Below the pieces are notes generated by a model. The model made no database searches, was not told the origin of the DNA, and saw nothing but the letters and a program-made list of their open reading frames with translations. From positions 1 to 21,663 of the forward strand of contig JADGJL010000424.1 of assembly GCA_027600665.1 (NCBI GenBank): 21,663 nucleotides of DNA. Reading direction: 5' to 3'. Shown piece after piece: positions 9,804-17,905 of this stretch. A program made the translations under genes and the position numbers. Source of the stretch: Irineochytrium annulatum. Taxonomy: Eukaryota > Chytridiomycota > Chytridiomycetes > Chytridiales > Chytridiaceae. Every line of letters begins with the position of its first letter. Positions within the stretch are counted from its first letter, which is position 1.

Positions 9804-12337
9804 TCAGATCTTCAGGCAAGCGGGATCCAAATCATCTCCAGCGTGCTTTGAGATCACGTTCGCCAGCAGCCTCTTTTTCCTATCCGCGCTGTGATCCGCT
9901 AGGTCAAATAGCGTCGATAAATTGAATAAAATCGGCGAGCAGGACCCGGCAAAGAGCGGCATCTCAGTCACTACCGACTCCAGGAAGCTAATGGCCCTCG
10001 AGAGATCCCCCATGTACAGATGACACACAGCTAAGTTATTGATAGCAACCGGATCCGACGGGTCCCTCGACACGACCTGATTTAAACACTTGGCAGCCTT
10101 CTCCCAATCCCCTTCCTCCGCGATCGCTAGGAACGCCCGGTTCGTCAACACCAGCCCGGGTTTCAACGACCCCATCAACCACGCTTCCTCCGCATCCTCC
10201 CTTACACCGGGACTCCTCACCACCCCCTCCGGCGCCAACAGCATCTCCACCTCCTCAAAAGCCACCCGCGCCCTCCCTACAGCTCCAAGCTGCAACTGCG
10301 CCCTGCCTAGCGCGGTCAGCACCGCCACGCGATGATGCCTTCCCAACGGCCCGCCAGTCCCTTTCGCCGTACCGGCGATCCCCGCGACGCCTTCCAGAAT
10401 GCCCACAGCAAGGCGGAAGTCCTTCATCTCGAGTAGGACGCCAGAGACCGCGAGTTGGAGCTGCGTTTCGCGCGCGTCCAGGGATGATGGTGGGTCTTCC
10501 TCCTCCTCCCCGGGGACGTCTGATGCCGTCGACGCGGACCGATCCCGGTGCGAACTCTCCCGTCCCGCTCGCCGCGTCTCGCTCAGGAGGCCGTACAGAC
10601 GCGTAATAGCCTCGTGCGGGCTCGCCCGTAAGATCGGGGACCGCGCCCAGAAAAGTTTTAGGTCAAAAGGCACAAAGCATCCCTTCCTCGCTTTTGTGGA
10701 GGTGTCACCGTCTGCGGGCAACGGGAATGCCGTCGGGTGAGCCTCGTACGTGAGGTTTGGGTCGTTTGGATCGGGCAAGAGTGCGTCAAGCTCAAGGAAA
10801 AGGAGGTCGTGAAGGCGGAGTCGCTCGAGGGCGACGAGGCGGCAGAGCCACCAGCGGGAGATAAGGCTGATGCGGTGCGGGCTGCCGGCGAGGGCAAGGA
10901 GACGAACGCGCGCGAGGTTTGCGAGCTAGAGGAGCAACCAGAAGCGTGGTTTAGCCACAATCAGAGTATCAATGAATTCGAACAACGTACCGCTCTCCAA
11001 GAATGGTTCATAATCAGCCCCTTAGCCGCCCCGCCCTTCCCGTACTTCTGCTCCGCCGCCTCGACCGACATCAGCGTTCGATTCGGCCGCTGCGGCGACG
11101 ACACGACCCCGTCGGACGGCCAAAGCCGTCTGATCGCCTCAGCGACCGGGTCGGCGTCAGGGATGTCGTGAAACATGCTGGGTTCAGTCCACTTTCGCGT
11201 CGGGAGCGTCGCGTGCGCAGGATCAAGCTGAATTGGCACCTGCGGCTGAAGAAGTGGCGCGTTTCTCGGCGCTGAGACGGATGCCGGGAAGTCGGAGAAA
11301 TTTGCAAAGGACGGCTGAGACGTAGGTGGCGCCGGGGGATGCGGGGTGGATAATGTTTGCGAGCCGAGATGTTCAAAACTCGCCCGCATCGGGCCCGCTG
11401 TCTTGTTTAGGAGTGGCGCTGGCGTAAAGTCGTGGATGCCGGAACCGGGGCTCGCGGCGGACTCGGTTGGGGAGGAAATTTGGGCCGAAGTGCCGGGTGA
11501 ACTTCCGCCGCTGGCTGTCCTCATCGCCAAACGCTGTTCGAGGGTCGGGCGGGACGGCGAGAGACTCTCGCGCGAGCCAGATGTGGATCCTGGGTGGTTG
11601 AAAAACTGGTGGTGCGGCTGTTGGTGCTGCTGTGGTTGCTGTTGCTGGTGACCCGGCAATGGCGGAGTGGCGGTGGAGACGCGTCGGGAGGACGAGGCGG
11701 CGGCCGACGCAGCTGAGAGCGCTGACGCGAAGAAATCGACAGCCTGGTCAGTAGCAGCTGTCGCGTTCGTGTTGGTGGTCATGGAAAAGGGGATAGCAGC
11801 GTCGACGACAGTCGCGGAGACGTTGCTGGGCGATCGGCTGCGAAGGCCTTTCTTAAAGGCGTCCGTCATTGACTTCCCAAGGTTGGCCAGCTGGCGTCCA
11901 GGCGTCCCTGGCTGCGAGTTCGGGGATGCAGTGCCGCCAGGCAGATGCAGCGAGTTGCTGTTGTTGTTCCTGTCCGGCGAAGAGCTGCGGTCGTTTCCGG
12001 GCTTTGGCAGTAGGGGCGCGAGGGCGGGCATCAGGGCCGAGTCCGGGGCCAGGTTGGGGTTCGTGCTGTCTCCGGCGGACGCCAGCTCCAAATCCAGCAG
12101 GCTCTGCGTCGAATCGCTCGATCCGGGCGCGATGCCGGCGCTGGGCCTCGGTGCATCCGCGTCCGCACCGATCGGGATCAACGGCTTCATCGACAACTTC
12201 GCGACGACAGCCGCGGGGGCGGTTGGCGGCGGTGGATGTGCAGCATTGAAGTCGCCCTCGAGTTGCAGGAGGTCCGCCTCGCTTAGCGGGTTCACTGGCT
12301 CGGATCCGCCGTCGTCAATGGGGATGAGGGAGGACAT
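9804..12337 (-). CDS. TRAPPC12: TRAPPC12-like TRAPP complex subunit, TPR protein, two exons
   Basis: A subunit of TRAPP, the tethering and Rab-exchange complex of ER-Golgi traffic; TRAPPC12 occurs in animals and many fungi but not budding yeast. Minus-strand exons: 12337-10991 and 10925-9804, split by a 65-nt intron with donor GTACGT; 2469 nt, 822 aa. The splice joins NHSWRA to LANLARVRLLAL, matching the start of the family's helical domain. The C-terminal 370 residues contain TPR-like helices: LPFDLK/LFWAR-type segment, EMKDFRLAVGILEGV, LNQVVSRDPSDPVAINNLAVCHLYMGDLSRAISFLESVV, and the ending LFNLSTLFDL...DPACLKI, which parallels the animal TRAPPC12 C-terminus. The first 400 residues are low-complexity, Ser/Pro/Ala-rich with a Gln/His run around 240, and are probably disordered. 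ATG 12337 is the first Met in its frame. Very confident for the C-terminal half; the N-terminal half is assigned by continuity. Confidence 0.88.
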
Positions 12338-12711
12338 GATTGCGGCTTGATTTTTGCAACTTCCATCGTGACGCTACGAGAACGCCGCCGCCGCCATTAT
12401 GGAGACGTCGGCCCTCCAGATCGTCACCGGGGTCGTCCGCTTGCAATATTATCGACAGGCGGGCGCACATACGCGTCGGCTGCGGCGTTCCGCAATCAAT
12501 AGAGTCGCGGATCATTACTTTTCCACGTTGTCGTCAAGTATTGTTATCTACACGTCGGTTGTATTGTTATCTCCACGTCGGTTGCCGTCAACTGATGCTA
12601 TTTGCCGCGCTGTCCGCGTTAACTTCAAGGGAGTTACATGTAGATCCCTAACTGCGCAGACCCGCGGTGAATCTCGAGATTGGAAAGAGCACCTTCTCAA
12701 GGTTCCCCCAG
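12338..12711. promoter_or_regulatory. Divergent promoter between the TRAPPC12-like gene and orphan membrane gene copy 1
   Basis: 374 bp between divergent starts. It contains a tandem 23-bp repeat (12539-12584) with CACGTCG cores. Just before the copy 1 ATG is a CCCCCAG, and a similar CCCCCGCAG precedes copy 2's ATG, so a 3' splice site of an upstream or 5'-UTR intron is possible. Confidence 0.5.
12539..12584 (+). repeat. Tandem direct repeat, 2 x 23 bp
   Basis: Units 12539-12561 and 12562-12584 agree at 22 of 23 bases; the only difference is A at 12550 versus C at 12573. Each contains CACGTCGGTTG. A third, diverged copy of the core (CCACGTTGTCGTCAAG) lies just before. They end about 130 bp upstream of the copy 1 start, a typical place for promoter elements. 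Confidence 0.9.
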
Positions 12712-14503
12712 ATGCTCCCATCCACCGCCGCAACCTTGTACCCGATACGGGTCGTCCTCCCAACCGTCCTCTACATGACGGTTCTATTTAGCTTCGCTAC
12801 CGCCGCGGTGCTTGTGCCCCTCCGTTACGCGTTCCGATGGGGTTGCGTCGGGACAGTCTCCGTCTACTCAGACGCCGAGGGCAGTCCGTCCACGCGTTTG
12901 GCACCCTACACGGACTCGGCGCTCGTGTTAGGAGCCATCTTGGCACACACGGGCAAGAGTCTCGGCTTCGCGGCCTTGTCTGCTCACAAGCTTCTGGTGG
13001 ATTCGTTGGTCGACGCGAGCGTCGTCGTGGTCGCGGGCGATGCCATGATGGTGGGCATTTGGTTGGCGTGCAAGGGCCTGAGCTTCGTGGCGTTTTATTT
13101 CGAGGTGCAGTTGATAATCCCCGTGATTTAGTACTCGTAGGCAGGGATCTGACAGGGAACTTTCGTTCCATTTGAATAACAGGTGTTGTTGCCATGCCTG
13201 CTTTTCATAATTCTCGTAGGCTCGCGGCTTGCAACTCATTGGAATATTACTAAAACAGTCGTGGCGAACGGCTTGAGGGTGCTGGCTGTCGCCCCGGTTC
13301 TCATACTTCATACCGAGTTCACTGTGTAAGGCAGATAGATTAACTTTGCGGCGTTTGCTGATAGATTCGAATTCATTGACAGCGTTGCCATGGTCGCGAT
13401 GTTTGTTCTCGCAAATGTGCGGTATATGGTGCTTATCAATGATTCCGCTATCGGGACTTCGGGCGAGAATCTTGCATACGGAACGGCGATAGCCTTCGGG
13501 TTTGTTTACGAAAGTGCTCATCGTCACAATAACAAGTACGGCCATCAGGGCTCCGATCGTCAAGCTCCTAAATGTGATATTAACTGCCAGAGCCTTCGAT
13601 GTTTGTGAGTTGTCCTTGTTATACGTTTCCGACAAAGACGGTTTTCTTAAGTCTAGTTCTCTTCTAGGGAAGAGGCCCCCGCCTAAGACAAAGGAGGAAG
13701 AGCGGAAATTACACACGTCCCAGTTGTCGTACTCGATGAACTTCGACATCATGTGGGCCCTCGCCGGCTACCTCATGACGCTGCGGGCCCCTCGCGATTC
13801 GGTATTCTACATCTCGGCGAGTGAGTCCATCGTGATCGCGTTTATGCAGCGGATGGTCTTCTGCCTGCACTTCAGGTGGAAGCGGCGGAGGGAAGTGAGG
13901 GCAATCGACGTTGAGGTGGACGCCGTCAAGCTCCAGAAGGTGGAAGTACTCGCCGTCGAAGACGTAGGCGACATTGAAGTGGCGGCCGAGCTCGTGTCTA
14001 CCACCGCAGACACTGCGAAGGCTGAGCTCGATAGCACGGCTCTTGCGACGAACGAGATCCCCTCCACAGACGAGCCCTCCCAACCTTTCACGCCTCTGGA
14101 CCCGGTCCCTAGATTCGGCCACCATACGCTTGGGACGATGGCCAGCGAGTGCATCAGCAAGATATGCGCATTCATCATCCTCATCCTGTTTGTGACCCTG
14201 CCGGACGCGAGCGCATGGTCATCGTACTGCGGTACTGTCACGACCGTGCAGGCGTCAACCCGGCTCGCGTCCCTATTGGCCGGCGGGCTGGTCGTAGATA
14301 CGGCCGCCGCGGCGATCGAGAGCCAGCTGTTGGGGCTAGATTATGCGGACGCCGTGGCGCATTTTCGCGTTGCACGGTTGGGCTTCAAGGACTTTGCGTT
14401 TGTGTTTTCGAGCGGGATCATGGCGGTTGTGGGATACTATATCTTGGCAGATGGTGGCGTCGTGGTCTTGACCCCGACGTATCAGAGGGGGAGGAAGTTC
14501 TGA
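12712..14503 (+). CDS. Orphan polytopic membrane protein, tandem copy 1 (intact), five exons
   Basis: I do not recognise the family. Exons: 12712-13104, 13183-13325, 13383-13499, 13549-13604, 13668-14503; 1545 nt, 514 aa. The splices are supported by the paralogue next door, whose exons 2 and 3 have identical lengths (143 and 117 nt) and phases. By eye there are about eight hydrophobic segments: YPIRVVLPTVLYMTVLFSF near the N-terminus, several up to GAPIVKLLNVILTARAF, one around the SASES motif, and in the C-terminal part CAFIILILFVTLPDASAW, LLAGGLVVDTAAAAIES and FSSGIMAVVGYYILADGG. A basic motif CLHFRWKRRREV is followed by a diverged acidic, Ser/Thr-rich linker of about 60 residues. The strongest conservation with copy 2 is SSYCGTVT and the end PTYxxGRKF. 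A function as receptor, channel or transporter cannot be chosen. Start at 12712 matches the aligned ATG of copy 2. Confidence 0.8.
13605..13667 (+). other. Intron 4 of membrane gene copy 1: 63 nt, no in-frame stop
   Basis: Donor GTGAGT, acceptor CTTCTAG, phase 1. Its position equals the 59-nt intron 15740-15798 of copy 2. Splicing gives FDVWKRPPPK, in line with FDVWKVPFVR reconstructed at the same point of copy 2. Unspliced it reads through as 21 extra codons. Confidence 0.85.
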
Positions 14504-14860
14504 GGCGTCCACTTCGTTCTTTTTTTTGGCGCGTATCTACTTGCAATAGAATACACACACAATACCGCTCCTTCCCTTTAAGGCTTTTTTGTTGCCGAAC
14601 GGTTCGTTCCGGCGGCTGTCGAGGACAGTCATAATCGCGGCTGTATCGTTCGCGTGGTAGTCCTTGACGAATCGATGACCTTGCATCGGTTCTACAGCGC
14701 ACCGTTTTTCGAATGTGATGTAGCGGCACGTCGTTCCTCCTTTGAATGATGGATTTTTTTTAAGCGGAAGACTAATTCTACTCCTGTAAATCTAAAGGGT
14801 TGATTGCCATAGTTTGAAAGTGTGGGGACCGTCACCGTCAATAACCGCGTGCCCCCGCAG
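14504..14860 (+). promoter_or_regulatory. Intergenic region between the two tandem membrane genes
   Basis: 357 bp with T/A runs at 14520-14527 and about 14754-14761. It holds the 3' end of copy 1 and the former or present promoter of copy 2. A CACGTCG at 14727-14733 lies about 128 bp before the copy 2 ATG, nearly the same distance as in copy 1. Confidence 0.45.
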
Positions 14861-16621
14861 ATGGCCACGTCGCCCATCGAGCTCGTGCTCCCGATACGCG
14901 TCATCCTTCCCTCCGTCCTTTACATGGCGCTCCTATTCGGCGTAGCCAGTGGCGCCGCGCTTGTGCCTCTCCGGTACGCGTTCTGGTGGGGTTGTGTCGG
15001 GACGGTCCCCGTCCACTCAGGTGTCGAAGGCAGCGCGAGCACGCGCCTGGCGCCATATACGAACTCGGCGCTCGTGTTTGGCGCGAGACGGCACACGCGG
15101 GCAAGGTTCTGTGCTTCGCGGCTATGTCCAGTCAAAAGGTGCTTCTGTCCCCGGCGGTCGACGCGAGCCTCATCGTGCTGGTGGGCTTTACCGTTATCGG
15201 GTTGTGTGGATGGCGTGCAAGGGCCTGAGCTTCATGGCCTTTTACCTGGAGGTCAGTTACAATCAATCCAATTTTAAGCGTGGACACTAATGGCCATTGT
15301 AGGTGATGGTGCCATGCCTCACTATCGTTGTTATCATAGGCTCACCGCTAGGGCGCCATTGGAAAATCGGTGATAGTTTCGTCGCGAACAGCAAGCGGGT
15401 GCTAGCTACGACCACGATTCTCACGTTACTTGTCCAGCTTAATTTGTGGGTGGCATTTCATTTTTATTTGGTCCAAACAATGTTGCTGACCCTCAACTCA
15501 CCGACAGCGTTGCCATGGTAGCAATGTTCGCTATCACCAATGTGCGCTATATAGCCCTTGTCGAGGGTAACGTAAGCAACAGCTCCGGTGAGACTGTTCT
15601 GTACGGCACACTCATCGCGTTCGGGTTAGTTAATGTTCGTTTCAATTTTCTCAACCAAACTTAACGTTACGGAAACTGCTGTCAGGGCTCCGCTCGTAAG
15701 TTTGCCAATGTGATGGTGCATGCCAGAGCTTCGATGTCTGTAAGTAAACCTTCCTTTCCTTCATGTGAGTAAACTCAGTATAAACTCTAAGTTTGCAGGG
15801 AAAGTTCCATTCGTTAGGACGAAGCAGGAAGAACGACACTTCCACACCACCCGGTTGCTGTACTCCATGAACTTTGACATCATGTCGGCGGTCGCCGGTT
15901 ACCTCCTGACCCTACGGGCGCCACTGGACTCCCTGTTCTATACATCCGCCAGCGAATCTCTCGCGATCACGTTTGTACAACGGCTTGTTATCTGCCTGCA
16001 CTTTCGGTGGAAGCGGCGGAGGCAGGTCAAGGCGATAGACGTCGAGGTTGATGTCATCAAGGCTGAGAAAGTGGATGAGACCTTAGGCAAGGACATATGC
16101 GACAATAGGAAGGCGCCCGAGCCCGCTTCTGCACCCTCCGCCATTCGGATAACTGAAATCAACACCACGCCTCTCATTATTAGCAATGACCCTGCGACGC
16201 ACGAGCCCTCCGAAGCATTTACGCCAAAAGATCCGGCCACCACGCGATAGGCGCAATGTCAAGCGAGTGCGTGAGCAAGATATGCGCATTCATCATCCTC
16301 ATCCTATTCGTTACACTCCCCGACGCGAGCGCGTGGTCGTCCTACTGCGGCACCGTCACGGCGGTGCAGGCTTCGACCCAGCTGGCGTACCTGCTCGCCG
16401 GTGGTCTAGTCGTCGATTCGGTCGCGGCCGCGATTGAGAGCGTACTACTGGGGCTGAACTATGCGGATGCTGTAGCGCTATTCAAGTTGGCAAACTTGCG
16501 GATAAAGGATTACGTTTTTCTGTTCATGAGCGGGGTCGTGGCGGTCACGGGATACTACATTGTCGCGGATACCGGTGTCGTCGTTTCCATACCGACTTAC
16601 TTAAACGGAAGGAAGTTCTGA
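14861..16621 (+). pseudogene. Orphan polytopic membrane protein, tandem copy 2, frame-disrupted
   Basis: Head-to-tail paralogue of the preceding gene. Exon equivalents: 14861-15251, 15303-15445, 15508-15624, 15686-15739, 15799-16621. All four introns (51, 62, 61, 59 nt) keep GT-AG ends and positions. Against copy 1 there are five frame lesions: one base missing near 15085 and another near 15203 (exon 1), one near 15697 and another near 15729 (exon 4), and 13 bases missing near 16234 (exon 5). In between, the protein-level match is strong, for example RWKRRR, MNFDIM, ICAFIILILFVTLPDASAWSSYCGTV and PTYLNGRKF. Read literally from the ATG, the frame leaves the family after about 75 residues and stops at 15277. 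Two long undisturbed stretches remain, 15799-16234 and 16256-16621. It is either a recently dead duplicate or a gene with sequencing or assembly deletions. Confidence 0.8.
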
Positions 16622-17013
16622 GGTGTAACTCTTCTCCTTGTATTTCGGCCATAGTCGCCATAGCTATGTTAATATGCAATATTTACCCCCACTCCTGCAA
16701 GTACGCCAGTCCAAATAATCGCCGACGCCACCGACCCCGCTTGACGATGTCCTTTCAGTGAAAAAAAGCGGATATAGCTCGTGATGGAAGCTGTGCAATA
16801 TGGTCACAGGGTGTCCTGTCGGAACCCAGGAGTCGTGGAGGGATCTCGGCAGAGGGGACCGCCGCCGCCGCCGACTTGGTGGCGGATAATGCGAGGGCTA
16901 ATGGTGACGAACGAGAAAACAATCGGCTCACCAAGTAATTCCTGCTATGGTGTGCATGTTCTTAGCAATCCAATTATAAGTAACGTAGTGTTTGGGCGGA
17001 GTTTCAATAACAA
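16622..17013. other. Intergenic region between copy 2 and the tRNA gene
   Basis: 392 bp without a supported gene. A short open frame near 16781-17023 has no motif and overlaps the tRNA, so I leave it out. There is a short GCC run around 16859-16873. Confidence 0.5.
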
Positions 17014-17085
17014 TCTTCGATAGTATAGTGGCTAGTATCTCCCCCTGTCACGGGGAAGACCCGGGTTCAATTCCCGGTCGAAGAG
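17014..17085 (+). tRNA. tRNA-Asp (anticodon GTC)
   Basis: The 72-nt cloverleaf can be folded by eye. The acceptor stem pairs TCTTCGA (17014-17020) with TCGAAGA (17078-17084), with discriminator G at 17085. The D arm contains AGTGGCTA. The anticodon stem pairs TCCCC with GGGGA around the loop CTGTCAC, with GTC at 17047-17049. The T arm is CCGGG-TTCAATT-CCCGG with a good B box GGTTCAATTCC. No intron and no encoded CCA. It closely resembles eukaryotic tRNA-Asp genes. A T5 run at about 17098-17102 is a suitable RNA polymerase III terminator. Confidence 0.97.
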
Positions 17086-17097
17086 CTTGCTTAAGTA

Positions 17098-17102
17098 ATT
17101 TT
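17098..17102 (+). terminator. Probable Pol III terminator of tRNA-Asp
   Basis: A run of five T begins 13 bases after the tRNA 3' end, the usual signal and distance for RNA polymerase III. Confidence 0.7.
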
Positions 17103-17905
17103 TATGTTTACCCTTTCCCGATGTCAATTTGGTTGTTGCCTTTCGTGGTATATCCAGCTAGAACCTTACACACTCCTAAGTTTCATATAAGGTCAATCTT
17201 ATCCCACGTGTGTTCAGCTGACCGAACATTTTGTTAACAGGCTTCATTCAATTCACTTTTTTTCATTAGAGGTATCGAGGGATAAAACAAAAAGTCCGTT
17301 CAGCAACCCATCTTTCACGCCCACACACGAAAGTCCGTGTGCAGCATAAGCGTATTCTTTATGACCTTCTATGAAAAAAAGGAGGGCATCATAAAAAACG
17401 GATGAACAGTTACAAAATAGACATTTACAAGAAGAAAGGGCAAGGGAAATCAAATTCCCCGTCACATTATGGCGAGAAGATGAACGACGAGAGTAAAATA
17501 ACATAAGAAAAGCAGAATCAAATAAACAATGCAAAAGGATCATCCTGAGCCAACATCACCCTACTAACCAAGGCAACAAGGAGTCCAATGACAAATGAGG
17601 TCGGAACGAGGTCAGAAGTGTCAAGGTCAATTCGAAAAAGAGACTTGATAAGAACAATCTAACATCACAATTCTTTAACCGCACCAAACAGGGTCTAAAA
17701 GACACAAAAGTCAAGGCAGCAAAAGCGGAAGGGGAATCTAAACTATGAGGTTAATTGGCGGTTGTGGCATTTTTCATTTTCTTTATCCTTCCCGTATAGT
17801 TTGTAAGATGAGGCTTGATTTAAACCGTCAGGCGGACGCTTCGTATCGATGAGGTCGTTTGATGAATTGCAGTCGCATGTTGGTTTGCAGGCGGGGTGGT
17901 GATGC
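17103..17905. other. Intergenic region, 3' side of the zinc-finger gene
   Basis: About 800 bp of AT-rich DNA that probably includes the 3' untranslated region of the minus-strand zinc-finger gene. A loose repeat, AAAGTCCGT followed by CAGCA, occurs near 17289-17303 and again near 17329-17346. Short open frames in it look random. No RNA gene recognised. Confidence 0.5.

Noticed and set aside
11667..12350. 227-codon plus-strand open frame opposite the TRAPPC12-like exon 1
   Set aside because: Mirror of a low-complexity Ser/Ala/Pro-rich coding region; no independent evidence.
14596..14606. Short palindrome CGAAC-G-GTTCG between the tandem genes
   Set aside because: Five-base arms are expected by chance in a window of this size.
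14861..15277. Reading copy 2 as an intact shorter gene
   Set aside because: The frame after about residue 75 becomes Cys/Arg-rich and unrelated to copy 1, while the neighbouring frame continues the family sequence; a frameshift explains it better.
17289..17346. Loose direct repeat AAAGTCCGT...CAGCA in the 3' flank of the zinc-finger gene
   Set aside because: Only partly matching and short; not convincing beyond chance.
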